Assembly (NCBI RefSeq): GCF_012911565.1
Contig: NZ_JAAMPU010000100.1
Location: forward strand, 1 to 64,000
Direction: 5' to 3'
Length of the DNA stretch: 64,000 nucleotides
Origin: Flavobacterium silvaticum
GTDB taxonomy: Bacteria > Bacteroidota > Bacteroidia > Flavobacteriales > Flavobacteriaceae
The stretch's first letter is position 1. Every line of letters begins with the position of its first letter. Positions 9,641-18,807 of the stretch are shown in pieces. A program made the translations under genes and the position numbers. Under the pieces are notes generated by a model. The model was not told the origin of the DNA and made no database searches. It worked only from the letters and a program-made list of their open reading frames with translations.

Positions 9641-9922
9641 TCAGGTAAAAAAAATCATTTTATAAATATAGGCAATCATCATGATTACGGCATTGGCCAC
9701 GCCAAGATAGAGCACACCTTTGAGGTAATTGTGTGATTTGTCTATAAAATGGAGGCTTACGAAAATGGCAAAGAGAATTGTGGTGTAAATAGCCGGAAAC
9801 ATATGGAAAGCCGCTATAAATTCACCTTTGAACAGCAAAACCACCGAACGTTGTGCGCCGCATCCGGGACAATCTATCCCGAATATGCTCTTCAAAAAAC
9901 ACGGCAACATATATTTTTCCAT
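9641..9922 (-). CDS. DUF2752 membrane protein
   Basis: A 93-residue predicted membrane protein carrying the DUF2752 signature FGIDCPGCGAQRS near residue 12, then two or three hydrophobic segments. I start it at the ATG giving MEKYMLPCFLKSIF. An in-frame ATG at 9967 would add 15 residues (MTLHQILYYCSAFEL) that do not look like family sequence. It pairs with the CCC-motif gene downstream, an arrangement I recall from other flavobacteria. The CxxC could bind metal or form a disulfide; function is unknown. Confidence 0.78.
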   Translation of the reverse strand: MEKYMLPCFLKSIFGIDCPGCGAQRSVVLLFKGEFIAAFHMFPAIYTTILFAIFVSLHFIDKSHNYLKGVLYLGVANAVIMMIAYIYKMIFFT

Positions 9923-10011
9923 AAGTTCAAATGCAGAACAATAATACAAAATTTGGTGCAACGTCATTATTAAAGTTATTCACTTCGTACTTTTGAGGCA
10001 AAGCATTTACA

Positions 10012-10197
10012 ATGAAGAAATTTGTGTATCCGGTTATGCTGATTGCTGTCGGAATTGCATTTTATGAACAGTCGCTCAATCATCCGGACCAAATCATTAC
10101 CGCCATTTCGTTTGTGATTTTTATGGTTTGCCTGATGTTTCTCGGATCAAAAATCCCAAGCAAAAATCCTGATAGCGAAGATGAAACCGGGAGATAA
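10012..10197 (+). CDS. small two-helix membrane protein
   Basis: A 61-residue protein with two hydrophobic helices (about residues 5-20 and 28-48) and a polar acidic tail (NPDSEDETGR). It overlaps the following Smr-domain gene by 17 bases in another frame, so translation is likely coupled. I do not recognise the family. The overlap with a conserved gene and the start 45 bases from the divergent DUF2752 frame support a real gene. Confidence 0.65.
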   Translation: MKKFVYPVMLIAVGIAFYEQSLNHPDQIITAISFVIFMVCLMFLGSKIPSKNPDSEDETGR

Positions 10198-10720
10198 AGT
10201 TGCCGTACTGGATGATACATTCACAGGTGTGGTATTGTCTGTGGAAAAAGATAAGGTATTTATAGAAACCACCGACGGGTTTCAAATGACTTATTTTGTC
10301 AATGAATTGGTCAAAATTTTAAATTCCAGCGAGTTATATAAATCGACCGGAATTCATAATATAAATAAAATCAAACAGGAAAAAGCAGATGATTCGCCGT
10401 CAAGAAAACCCGAAACCAAACGTGTAAAAGGAGAGATTCCGCCAGCCGAATACGATCTGCACATTGAAAAACTGGTCAAAAACCACAGTCGTATGGATCA
10501 GTCGGAAATACTTGAATTGCAGCTTTCGAATGCACGCTACCAAATTGAATCGGCTATTAAGAAAAGAGCTCCGAAAATCATTTTGATCCACGGTGTTGGT
10601 GAAGGAATCCTGAAGTCCGAACTTGGTTATTTATTGCGCAGATACGATAACGTCACCTATCGCGAAGCTGCTTATAACAAATACGGCCTAGGTGCCATGG
10701 AAGTATCTTTCCGGTATTAA
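10181..10720 (+). CDS. Smr/MutS-domain protein (DUF2027-like)
   Basis: A 179-residue cytoplasmic protein. The N-terminal 45 residues (KPGDKVAVLDDTFTGVVLSV) resemble the SH3-like DUF2027 region. A charged linker follows, then a C-terminal Smr domain with EYDLHIEKLV (family DLHG-like motif, Gly not conserved) and IILIHGVGEGILKSEL (the HGxG motif). Smr domains nick or bind branched nucleic acids or act on ribosomes; which applies here is unknown. It is convergent with the lipoprotein gene and overlaps its end by four bases. Confidence 0.85.
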   Translation: MKPGDKVAVLDDTFTGVVLSVEKDKVFIETTDGFQMTYFVNELVKILNSSELYKSTGIHNINKIKQEKADDSPSRKPETKRVKGEIPPAEYDLHIEKLVKNHSRMDQSEILELQLSNARYQIESAIKKRAPKIILIHGVGEGILKSELGYLLRRYDNVTYREAAYNKYGLGAMEVSFRY

Positions 10721-11709
10721 ATGATGATTTCACCAAACAGGTAATCGGTTGCCAAAAGAAATTCAAAGGTTCCGAACTTCAGGGTTACATTCTTAAGGTG
10801 TATCACATGTTTCACGTGACCGGGTACATCGTTCGTCGTGGTTACGACTACCTGGCCGGTTAAATCGGCCTGAACGCCGTCTGCACCTCTCCATTCCTGG
10901 GTTGAGACGGCTCCAAAAAGATCGGAACACCCGTCCGTTGTTGCCAAATCAATCAAGTCAAGATCGACGCCTGTAGGATAATTGCGGAAAATTACCAAAA
11001 CATCGGTGCCTATGTAGTCTGTTTTTTCCTGATTAAGGATTGTCGGATCAAGCAGCATGGTGGATAATTTCACTGCAAACAATGAAACCGAACCGCGATT
11101 GAAAACCAAATTGCCGTCACAAATTTCCAATGTCGAATTAGGCGATGGAATCTGCGGGTGTGCAAAAGTGCCCTCTGCATAAACGCCATATGCAGTGCCG
11201 TCTTCTGGAAAAGGCGCATAAGTCTGGGTTCCGACACTTGTCTGAAAAGTAACGTTTGGAATCCGGATGGTATGTTCCAAATGATTGATTATCTCGCCGC
11301 CTTCGAATCCATCTGTTCCATTAGCGGTCTTTATGGCAACTGTTTCAACGGTCATTTGGCCATTGAGGGCTGTCCATTCGTCATCAACTATTGGCGTTGC
11401 TGGAGGGATCGATGCGCAAATGTTGTTTACGCTGACCGTACCATTGTAATGTCTGTATACCAATCGGTTAGTTGCTCCAATAGTTATGTTCAAAGGAGTG
11501 CCGGCAACTGTAGGTTGAATGGGCAAGGCTGCAGCCACATCGGGTAAGTTGATGATGAACGCCTGGTCGGCTCCCGTCTTATAAAGAATCGTGTTGTTGC
11601 ATTCTTTGATGTCGGAAGAATCAAAATCCAGGTCTTCATACACCAAATCCCCGTCATCACATGAACTCAACAACGCCAGCATCAAACCGGCAAACAGATA
11701 CTTTTTCAT
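10717..11709 (-). CDS. hypothetical lipoprotein
   Basis: A 330-residue secreted protein with a lipoprotein signal: MKKYLFAGLMLALLSSC, lipobox LSSC at residues 14-17, then acidic DDGDLVYEDLDFD, which fits a Bacteroidota lipoprotein export signal. The mature part is rich in beta-forming and Thr/Val/Asn residues, with six or more cysteines (SDIKECNNT, VNNICAS, LEICDGN, TDGCSD) that might pair as disulfides. No catalytic motif is recognisable. It is monocistronic and divergent from the GH97 gene. Confidence 0.8.
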   Translation of the reverse strand: MKKYLFAGLMLALLSSCDDGDLVYEDLDFDSSDIKECNNTILYKTGADQAFIINLPDVAAALPIQPTVAGTPLNITIGATNRLVYRHYNGTVSVNNICASIPPATPIVDDEWTALNGQMTVETVAIKTANGTDGFEGGEIINHLEHTIRIPNVTFQTSVGTQTYAPFPEDGTAYGVYAEGTFAHPQIPSPNSTLEICDGNLVFNRGSVSLFAVKLSTMLLDPTILNQEKTDYIGTDVLVIFRNYPTGVDLDLIDLATTDGCSDLFGAVSTQEWRGADGVQADLTGQVVVTTTNDVPGHVKHVIHLKNVTLKFGTFEFLLATDYLFGEIII

Positions 11710-11859
11710 AAAGGCAATTTTAGCTGCATCCCATCAGATTGCGGATACAGGATGACAAAAATACATTTTTTCCCAGTCGGCTCAGCCGGAATTTCACAGT
11801 TTACAAACGCTTCATTCGTTATATTTGCATTCTTTGAATCCATTGACCCGATTAGAATC

Positions 11860-13980
11860 ATGCGAAATTTCTTTCTGATGCTGGTTTTTGCCGCAGCATT
11901 CATTGTCCAAGGGCAGACACAAGACAAATCTCAATTTCTTTCACCATCCAAAAACCTGCGACTCGAATTTAAACTTCTGGAAAACGGCGCACCCGTTTAC
12001 TCCCTGTTCTACAAAGGAAAACCGGTTGTCCTCGAAAGCAAATTAGGGTTGCAACTCCAGGAAAACCAGTCGCTCCAGAGTGATTTTAAAATCACCCAAT
12101 CAGGCAGCCGGTCTTCAGATTCTTCATGGAAGCCGGTTATGGGGGAAGTAGCCCAGATTCGCGACAATTACAACGAATTCGGTTTCCGGATGATCCAGAC
12201 TACCACCGAGAGAAAGATGGACATTGTGTTCCGATTGTATGATACAGGACTTGCTTTCAGATATGAATTCCCGGATCAATTCAATTGGGATTACTTTCAG
12301 GTTACCAGAGAGTTGACGCAATTTAAAATGACGGGCGATCACAAAGCGTTCTGGATTCCGGGAGATTTTGACAGCCAGGAATATGTGTATTATGAAACAC
12401 CTCTTTCGGGAATCAATACTGATGGCCTTGACCTGAATAACGGCATAGGTTTTAAAGGGCCAATGACAAAATATCGGGTACAGTCTCCGCTGATGATGAA
12501 GACAAAAGACAATCTGTACATCAACATTTTTGAAGCTGCCGTAATCAATTATCCGGTAATGCAACTTGATCTGGATCCAAAGTCGTTTACTTTTTCTGCA
12601 GATCTGGCTCCGAACGCCCTTGGGACGCTTGCCTATCTGCAAACACCATGTAAACTTCCGTGGCGTACGGTAATGGTCAGCGACGACGCACGTGATATAC
12701 TCAACGGGTCACAAATAATCCTGAATCTGAACGAACCTTCTAAAATTGACGACACATCCTGGATCAAGCCAATGAAATATGTAGGGATTTGGTGGGAAAT
12801 GCATGTTGATAAGACAACCTGGGATTATGCAGGGGCAGGAAATGCTGCTAAAAAAGATTCGAAAGGCAACCTGATCCCGACCGGAAAACATGGGGCGACT
12901 ACCCAAAACGCCAAACGGTATATTGACTTTGCTGCCAAAAACGGATTCGACGGTGTGCTTATCGAAGGCTGGGATGTAGGTTGGGAAGATTGGTTCGGCA
13001 AATGGAAAGAGGAAGTTTTTGATTTTGTGACACCTTATCCCGATTTCAATGTAAAGGAAGTCACCGATTATGCCAAAGCCAAAAAAATTGAGCTTATCAT
13101 GCACCACGAAACGTCCGCATCGGTTTCAAATTATGAAAGACGACTCGACCGGGCCTTCGATTTCATGCAGAAATATGGGTATAAAGCTGTAAAGACAGGC
13201 TACGTGGGCCGCATCATTCCAAGAGGCGAGTGGCACGACGGGCAGGAAATGGTCAATCATTTCAATTATGTGGTACAGCGTGCCGCCGAGAGAAAGATCA
13301 TGGTCAATTCTCACGAATCGTCACATCCGACAGGTGTCAGCCGAACCTGGCCAAACTATGTAGCCGCCGAAGCCGCGCGAGGAACCGAATTTAATGCCTG
13401 GAGCACCGGAAATCCGCCGGCACACGAAACAATTCTTCCGTTTACAAGACTTTTGGGCGGGCCGATGGATTACACACCAGGGATTTTTGAAACCAAGATG
13501 AGTTTTTACAATCCGGCCAAAACGGCATCGGTGCATACGACTTTGGTAAAGCAGCTTGCGCTATACGTTACTATGTATTCGCCAATCCAGATGGCAGCCG
13601 ATTTGCCTGAGAATTACGAGCGTTACCCAGATGCCTTCCAGTTCATCAAGGATGTGGCGGTAGATTGGGACGACACGAAAATCCTCGAAGCCGAACCGGG
13701 CGATTACATCACCGAAGTACGAAAAGCCAAAGGAAAAGAAAGTTGGTTTCTCGGGGCGATCACCGATGAAAATCCACGAACATCATCTGTAACACTGAGC
13801 TTCCTTACACCGGGCAAAAAATACAAAGCTACTTTATACGAAGATGGTAAAGATGCTCATTACGACAAAAATCCAAAGTCATACACGGTCAAAACCATGA
13901 CTGTGGACAGTAAAACCAAACTGACGCTGAATCTTGCTGCCGGCGGTGGTGCAGCCATCAGTTTTGTCCCGGAGAATTAA
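11860..13980 (+). CDS. GH97 alpha-glucosidase, SusB type (inverting)
   Basis: A 706-residue exported glycoside hydrolase, signal peptide ending FIVQGQTQ. It closely resembles Bacteroides SusB: GGPMDYTPGIFE, QLALYVTMYSPIQMAADLPENYER and the C-terminal LTPGKKYKATLYEDGKDA. Catalytic glutamates are E417 (MHHETSASVSNYE) and E486 (VNSHESSHPTG), spaced 69 residues apart as I recall for SusB E439/E508. It reads VKTGYVGRIIPRGE where retaining GH97 members have an aspartate nucleophile, so an inverting alpha-glucosidase is expected. The in-frame start at 11752 adds 36 residues without a signal and is rejected. No susC/susD pair is adjacent. The cysteine desulfurase starts one base after its stop. Confidence 0.92.
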   Translation: MRNFFLMLVFAAAFIVQGQTQDKSQFLSPSKNLRLEFKLLENGAPVYSLFYKGKPVVLESKLGLQLQENQSLQSDFKITQSGSRSSDSSWKPVMGEVAQIRDNYNEFGFRMIQTTTERKMDIVFRLYDTGLAFRYEFPDQFNWDYFQVTRELTQFKMTGDHKAFWIPGDFDSQEYVYYETPLSGINTDGLDLNNGIGFKGPMTKYRVQSPLMMKTKDNLYINIFEAAVINYPVMQLDLDPKSFTFSADLAPNALGTLAYLQTPCKLPWRTVMVSDDARDILNGSQIILNLNEPSKIDDTSWIKPMKYVGIWWEMHVDKTTWDYAGAGNAAKKDSKGNLIPTGKHGATTQNAKRYIDFAAKNGFDGVLIEGWDVGWEDWFGKWKEEVFDFVTPYPDFNVKEVTDYAKAKKIELIMHHETSASVSNYERRLDRAFDFMQKYGYKAVKTGYVGRIIPRGEWHDGQEMVNHFNYVVQRAAERKIMVNSHESSHPTGVSRTWPNYVAAEAARGTEFNAWSTGNPPAHETILPFTRLLGGPMDYTPGIFETKMSFYNPAKTASVHTTLVKQLALYVTMYSPIQMAADLPENYERYPDAFQFIKDVAVDWDDTKILEAEPGDYITEVRKAKGKESWFLGAITDENPRTSSVTLSFLTPGKKYKATLYEDGKDAHYDKNPKSYTVKTMTVDSKTKLTLNLAAGGGAAISFVPEN

Positions 13981-13981
13981 T

Positions 13982-15118
13982 ATGGATATCGTTTATCTCG
14001 ACAATGCGGCCACGACAGCCGTCCGACCGGAAGTAGTTGCAGATATGGGCAACGTGCTTCTCGAAACCTATGGAAATCCGTCCTCGACACACGCAGTCGG
14101 ACGTCAGGCAAAGGCCGTGATTGAAACGGCGCGAAAGTCTATTGCGGCAAATTTGGGCTGTTCGGCCCAGGAAATCCTTTTTACATCGGGTGCTACCGAA
14201 GCCAATAACTGGATCATTCGCAGCGCTATCATCGACTTTAAGGTGGAACGTATCATCACTTCGAAAATCGAGCATCATGCGGTTTTACATACGGCCGAGA
14301 AATATGCATCGGTGTTTTCAAAAGATCTGGCCTTTGTAAAAGTCAATCCAGATGGCACTATAGATTTGGATCATCTGGAAGAATTGCTGGCGGAAGATGT
14401 CCCGACGCTGGTTTCGCTGATGCATGTAAACAACGAAATCGGCACCGTTCTCGATTTGAAGACGGTTGGTGAAATGTGCCGGAAATACAACGCACTTTTT
14501 CATTCCGATACAGTGCAATCGATTGGAAAAACCGAAATCAATTTCCATGAACTTCCGATAGATTTTGCAGTGGCGAGTGCCCATAAATTTCATGGGCCAA
14601 AAGGAATCGGTTTCGCATACATCCGCAAAGGATTATTTGTCAATCCGATGCTTTTCGGAGGCGAACAGGAAAAAGGAATTCGTCCAGGGACAGAAGCCAC
14701 ACATCAAATTTCGGGTATGGCCAAGGCACTTTCCATTTCTTATACCAATCTGGAAAGTGAACGTAATCAAATAACTGGTTTGAAGAACTTTGCGATTCAG
14801 TCGTTGCGGGCTAAATTTCCAAATGTAAAAATCAACGGAAGCGCGGAAAATGGTTTTTACAACCTGCTTAATGTGTGTTTGCCGATGGACGAGCAAAAGA
14901 CCATCATGATCTTGTTTCACCTCGATATGAAAGGTATTTGCGTATCACGCGGAAGTGCGTGTCAGTCGGGAAGTGTGAAGCCTTCGCATGTACTTGCCGA
15001 AATGTTGTCTGATGACGATATCCGCAAACCGTCGCTACGTATTTCGTTTAGCCATTACAATACGGAGGCCGATGTGGAAAAACTGGTTGAGGCACTTCGG
15101 GCTTTGGATGCGCAATAA
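13982..15118 (+). CDS. cysteine desulfurase (NifS/IscS-like)
   Basis: A 378-residue PLP-dependent class V aminotransferase that removes sulfur from cysteine for Fe-S clusters or thio-modification. Visible features are YLDNAATTAVRPEV at the N-terminus, the PLP lysine K202 in SAHKFHGPKG, the RPGTEATHQISGMA segment, and the catalytic persulfide C327 in SRGSACQSGS. The GSACxSG loop resembles class I (IscS/NifS) enzymes. The ATG at 13982 follows the GH97 stop by one base, giving possible read-in; an upstream in-frame start at 13934 lies inside GH97. The metabolic partner is not visible nearby. Confidence 0.92.
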   Translation: MDIVYLDNAATTAVRPEVVADMGNVLLETYGNPSSTHAVGRQAKAVIETARKSIAANLGCSAQEILFTSGATEANNWIIRSAIIDFKVERIITSKIEHHAVLHTAEKYASVFSKDLAFVKVNPDGTIDLDHLEELLAEDVPTLVSLMHVNNEIGTVLDLKTVGEMCRKYNALFHSDTVQSIGKTEINFHELPIDFAVASAHKFHGPKGIGFAYIRKGLFVNPMLFGGEQEKGIRPGTEATHQISGMAKALSISYTNLESERNQITGLKNFAIQSLRAKFPNVKINGSAENGFYNLLNVCLPMDEQKTIMILFHLDMKGICVSRGSACQSGSVKPSHVLAEMLSDDDIRKPSLRISFSHYNTEADVEKLVEALRALDAQ

Positions 15119-15142
15119 TTCCTCAAAGTGGGTTTCGGAGAC

Positions 15143-15242
15143 GAGTGCCCGCGGTAGCGATGCGAGCGGTTATCCTTTTGCCTTTTTGCAAAAGATAGGA
15201 GCGGGCAGCGCGACGGCTGCCTTACATAACAAGGCAAAGCCG
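15143..15242. repeat. two-hairpin structured intergenic element
   Basis: Outer stem TGCCCGC (15146-15152) with GCGGGCA (15201-15207) encloses CTTTTGC (15175-15181) with GCAAAAG (15188-15194). A second hairpin follows: CGGCTGCCTT (15214-15223) with AAGGCAAAGCCG (15231-15242). The text GCGGTAGCGATGCGAGCGG-TATCCTTTTGC resembles, from memory, a repeat common between genes in flavobacterial genomes. The spot between cysteine desulfurase and GNAT has no gene. There is no long T tract, so it is not a standard terminator. Confidence 0.55.
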
Positions 15243-15274
15243 TAGCTTATGTTGGCTGGCGGACCGCCCAAAAA

Positions 15275-15748
15275 ATGAACAAAATGGTTCCTCAAATTGA
15301 AATAATTGCTTTTTCGGATGCATATCGTGAGATTTTCAAGAAATTGAATTACGACTGGATCGAAAGATATTTTAGAATAGAAAAAGGCGATGAACTTTCG
15401 CTCTCCAATCCCGAAACTGAAATTTTAGGCAAAGGCGGTTTTATATTTTTTGCAAAAATCGGTGGGGAAGTTTTGGGAACGGTTGCGTTACTCAAAAAAA
15501 GCGATACGGTCTTTGAATTGAGCAAAATGGCTGTCGGTGATTCGGCTCAGGGGAAAGGTGTTGGAAATGAATTGATTGCGCATTGTGTTTCGTTTGCGAG
15601 CGAATTGAATATCGAGAAGCTTGTCCTTTATTCGAATACATCCCTTAAACCGGCAATCCATTTATACAAAAAGTTCGGTTTTCAGGAAATCGAACTCGAA
15701 GACGGCGTTTACGACAGGGCCGATATCAAAATGGAGAAAATCCTTTAA
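15275..15748 (+). CDS. GNAT family N-acetyltransferase
   Basis: A 157-residue cytoplasmic acetyltransferase using acetyl-CoA; the substrate is unknown. The GNAT fold is visible: FELSKMAVGDSAQGKGVGNELIAHC (motif A, acetyl-CoA pyrophosphate loop Q/RxxGxG/A at about 91-97) and NTSLKPAIHLYKKFGFQEIE (motif B). An alternative ATG gives MVPQIEII three residues later. It is convergent with xseB, overlapping its end by four bases. Confidence 0.88.
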   Translation: MNKMVPQIEIIAFSDAYREIFKKLNYDWIERYFRIEKGDELSLSNPETEILGKGGFIFFAKIGGEVLGTVALLKKSDTVFELSKMAVGDSAQGKGVGNELIAHCVSFASELNIEKLVLYSNTSLKPAIHLYKKFGFQEIELEDGVYDRADIKMEKIL

Positions 15749-15942
15749 CCTTCCAGTTCTTTTAAAATCGTATTGACATCTTCTTCTGTCGTAGTCAGTT
15801 TCGCTTTGCAGATTTTGATCAGTTCGGTGGCCCGTTTTACTTTTTCGGATAGTTCGTCCACCGATATTTCGCCCCGTTCGATTTCGGTGACAATCTGCTG
15901 TAATTCTTCGAAAGCCTTGGTATAGCTGTTATTCTTTTCCAT
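15745..15942 (-). CDS. xseB: exodeoxyribonuclease VII small subunit
   Basis: A 65-residue subunit of exonuclease VII, which degrades single-stranded DNA in repair. Family motifs are YTKAFEELQQIVTEIERGEIS and SVDELSEKVKRATELIKICKAKL, typical helical XseB. It follows xseA directly, with a 14-base overlap that suggests coupled translation and matched stoichiometry. Length is slightly shorter than many XseB (about 70-80), which is normal for Bacteroidota. Confidence 0.93.
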   Translation of the reverse strand: MEKNNSYTKAFEELQQIVTEIERGEISVDELSEKVKRATELIKICKAKLTTTEEDVNTILKELEG

Positions 15943-17335
15943 CAGTCATTTCAATTTGGGTTACGGAACTTGAAATGGTTCCGTTGTATGTTTGGGTTTT
16001 GAGGATTTGTCCTGTTTTAAGATTGGATACATCGGTGACTGCCTTCCCGTTGATTCGCGTAATGCTGAAGCCGCGTTTGAGCACATTTACGGGATCGAGG
16101 TTGCTGACATTCCGCTGCAGGTTTTCAATTTCGAGTTCGTCGCGTTTTACTTTGAGCAATGCCTGAAGATTGAGCCTTTCCTTTGTTTGGTTAAGTGCCG
16201 ATTTGCTTTGGTTGAGGTTCAGGTTTGCCGAACTGAAAATACGGTCTTTACATGAAGCCACCTGATTTTTTTCGTTCCGAAAGATAAATGCCGCCTGGGT
16301 TGAAATGGTGTTTTTTGAATTTTCTATGGCATTCTGATTCCGGACGACGATATTCTCTGTGACCGACCGGAACAATTTGACTTTCTGTTGCAGGTTGTTT
16401 TTCTCATCTGATAATAGCCGACGCGACCGTTCGATAATGAATTCGCTCGCGCGTTCCACCGGAACCGAAAAATTATGGAATTTCTGGATCAGGAATTCAG
16501 CTATTTTGGTCGGAGTGATGGCATTTTGATACGAAACCATTTCTGAAACCGTTTCATTCGTCGCATGACCGATTCCTGTAATGATTGGGATTGGGAACGT
16601 AGCGATTGCTTTTGCCAGTTCGAAATTATTGTAGACCGATAGACCTACATCGCCACCGCCGCCGCGAATTATAGCCACGACGTCAAAATGGGATGTTACT
16701 TTTTTAATCTGATTCAACTGTCCGATGATTCCAGGGACGGCTTTTTCACCTTGCAATAGAGACGGAAACAGCATATGGAAGAACTTGTAATGCCACGGAT
16801 TCTCTTCTAGCACTTTGAGGAAATCGGCATAGCCTTTACTGGTTTCGACTGAAATGATCGCGACACGCTGCGGTAAAATAGGTAGCGACAGTTTTTTATT
16901 GCTGTCGAAAATTCCTTCATCTTTTAACCTTGCGATGCTTTGCTGTTTCTCGAGTTCCAGATCGCCCAGGGTATAATTCGGGTCAATGTCGAGAATATGG
17001 AGCGACAATCCGTGAACCGGATCGAAAATAATCTTGGCAAGGAACAGGATTTTGATCCCGTCCTTTAGAGGTTCTCTTAGCGTCCGAAGGAAATTATTGT
17101 TGATGTTGACATAATCGGCTCGCCATAAAATGGACTTGATCTGGGCGATTACCTGGCCGTTGCTTTTCTCGACAAGTTCAGGATAGCTGTGTCCGGAATG
17201 GCTGTAATGATTGAGTTTGTTCATTTCGGCCTTCACCCAAAACGCGGTTTGGTAACGCTCATTCAACGTTTTCTGGACGCTTCGGGTCACATCGAGAAGC
17301 GAGAATATTTTACGGTCGTTGCTAATTTCTGCCAT
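15929..17335 (-). CDS. xseA: exodeoxyribonuclease VII large subunit
   Basis: A 468-residue catalytic subunit of exonuclease VII. The N-terminal OB fold (residues about 5-110, FWVKAEMNKLNHYSHSGHSY) is followed by the XseA nuclease core (LPILPQRVAIISVETSKGYADF; DVVAIIRGGGGDVGLSVYNN; ITGIGHATNETVSEMVSYQNAITPTKIAEFL). A long coiled-coil region (about 280-400) comes next and the end contains DPVNVLKRGFSITRING. It pairs with xseB in a two-gene operon. The GH13 gene upstream ends at 17340, four bases before the xseA start, so read-through from it is plausible. Confidence 0.94.
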   Translation of the reverse strand: MAEISNDRKIFSLLDVTRSVQKTLNERYQTAFWVKAEMNKLNHYSHSGHSYPELVEKSNGQVIAQIKSILWRADYVNINNNFLRTLREPLKDGIKILFLAKIIFDPVHGLSLHILDIDPNYTLGDLELEKQQSIARLKDEGIFDSNKKLSLPILPQRVAIISVETSKGYADFLKVLEENPWHYKFFHMLFPSLLQGEKAVPGIIGQLNQIKKVTSHFDVVAIIRGGGGDVGLSVYNNFELAKAIATFPIPIITGIGHATNETVSEMVSYQNAITPTKIAEFLIQKFHNFSVPVERASEFIIERSRRLLSDEKNNLQQKVKLFRSVTENIVVRNQNAIENSKNTISTQAAFIFRNEKNQVASCKDRIFSSANLNLNQSKSALNQTKERLNLQALLKVKRDELEIENLQRNVSNLDPVNVLKRGFSITRINGKAVTDVSNLKTGQILKTQTYNGTISSSVTQIEMTDGKE

Positions 17336-17339
17336 TGCT

Positions 17340-18722
17340 TTATTTCACAAGGACAAGATATTCCCACGGTTTCATTTCAAAGGTGTCGTCTCCGTTGAGA
17401 ACGATGGTTTTGCCAGAGAATAATTCCGTGTACGTTCCTTTCTGATACTTCGAATCCAATTTTACTTTTGTCGGTTCTTTACTGTAATTTACAATCGTGA
17501 CCACGCGATCATTGTCCATCGTCCTTGAGAATGAAACCACCTGGTTCATTTTGTCGTTAAAAATCCGGATCATTACGCCTCCGTTCCTGCCGTTCCACAA
17601 TGCTTTGTTCCGATGTTTGAGGTCGAACAATTTTTTGTACAGCGGTGCATAGTTGAGATTGCTCCAATCGATTTCGTCTTTATCGAAGAACTTGAGTGAC
17701 TTGTCCAATCCGGCTTCCTGCCCGCCGTAAACCAAAGGCATTCCGTTGACTGTTCCGCACAAAACCATAGAAGCTTCAAGGCCGTCGCCAAAGTTCGAGA
17801 CCATATTTCCTTCCCAGGAATTTTTGTCGTGGTTATCGGTAAATGTCATTCTGTAGGCATCTCTCGGGAACGTGCTGACATCGTGCGCCATATATTCAAC
17901 CAATTGTCCTATGCTTTTACCATCTTTGGTCACGGCAGTCATCGCATTCCAGAAACTCCACGAATACGTGGCATCAAATGCATATTCATGTAAATCGCGA
18001 GATTCCCATTCGCCGAGCATGAAAACCGGTTTTACAGCATCCATTTCGGCTCTGGCATTGTTCCAGAAATCGGTCGGGATAAAGCCGGCGGTGTCGCATC
18101 TGTATCCGTCGATATTGAAATCCTTTACCCAATAGACGAGGGCAGAAGTCATGTATTTGCGCAATTCGGGCTTGTCGTAATCAAAATCGATCACATCGTC
18201 CCAATCATACCACGGAGTCGGTTGGAAATGACCTTCGGGCGTTTTGGAATACCAGTCCGGATGTTGTTTGGCCAGCGGATTGTCCCAGGCGGAATGGTTC
18301 GCGACCCAATCGATGATGATATGCATTCCCATTTCATGGACTTTGTCGACGAGATGCTTGAAGTCCTGCTTGGTTCCGAATTCCGGATTGACATCGAAGT
18401 AGTCTTTGACCGAATATTCGCTTCCGAGCGTGCCTTTTCGTTTTTCGTTTCCTATCGGATGGATCGGCATCAGCCAGACAATATCGACGCCCATTTCTTT
18501 TAGCCTTGGCAAATGGGTTTCGAAGGCCTTGAACGTTCCTTCCGGCGTAAACTGACGGATGTTCGCTTCATATATCGTGGCATTTTTGCTCCAGTCCGGA
18601 TGCTTGACTTTGACGTATTCTATTGGTTTGTATCGGTCATCATCTGGCTTGTTATCGATTTTGACAGAAGTATTACAGCCAAAAAACAAAGCTGACAGTG
18701 CAAGAATTGTAAATTTTTTCAT
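17340..18722 (-). CDS. GH13 alpha-amylase family lipoprotein
   Basis: A 460-residue secreted glycoside hydrolase. The signal MKKFTILALSALFFGC has a lipobox cysteine at residue 16, so it is predicted membrane-anchored. GH13 regions are all visible: DWVANH (region I), nucleophile D210 in DGYRCDTAG, acid/base E238 in MLGEWES, and transition-state D299 in FTDNHDKN. The barrel starts with KNATIYEANIRQFTPEG and a C-terminal beta domain follows. The start at 18767 adds a 15-residue non-signal extension and is rejected. Likely substrate is starch, maltodextrin or glycogen; specificity cannot be read from sequence. It is divergent from padR across 191 bases that hold a strong palindrome. Confidence 0.92.
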   Translation of the reverse strand: MKKFTILALSALFFGCNTSVKIDNKPDDDRYKPIEYVKVKHPDWSKNATIYEANIRQFTPEGTFKAFETHLPRLKEMGVDIVWLMPIHPIGNEKRKGTLGSEYSVKDYFDVNPEFGTKQDFKHLVDKVHEMGMHIIIDWVANHSAWDNPLAKQHPDWYSKTPEGHFQPTPWYDWDDVIDFDYDKPELRKYMTSALVYWVKDFNIDGYRCDTAGFIPTDFWNNARAEMDAVKPVFMLGEWESRDLHEYAFDATYSWSFWNAMTAVTKDGKSIGQLVEYMAHDVSTFPRDAYRMTFTDNHDKNSWEGNMVSNFGDGLEASMVLCGTVNGMPLVYGGQEAGLDKSLKFFDKDEIDWSNLNYAPLYKKLFDLKHRNKALWNGRNGGVMIRIFNDKMNQVVSFSRTMDNDRVVTIVNYSKEPTKVKLDSKYQKGTYTELFSGKTIVLNGDDTFEMKPWEYLVLVK

Positions 18723-18807
18723 CAAAATGAATTTGTATAAAAGTAAGTGATAGCTTGGAATTCGCAATGTTTTTAAGGGGTTGAATAATTAACAATCAGA
18801 AAATAAG

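Noticed and set aside
11752..11859. N-terminal extension of GH97 from an upstream in-frame ATG
   Set aside because: The true start at 11860 gives a clean signal peptide; the extension is not signal-like.
12124..13536. Long antisense frames in the GH97 gene
   Set aside because: They mirror the strong GH97 frame and show no family motif or start signal.
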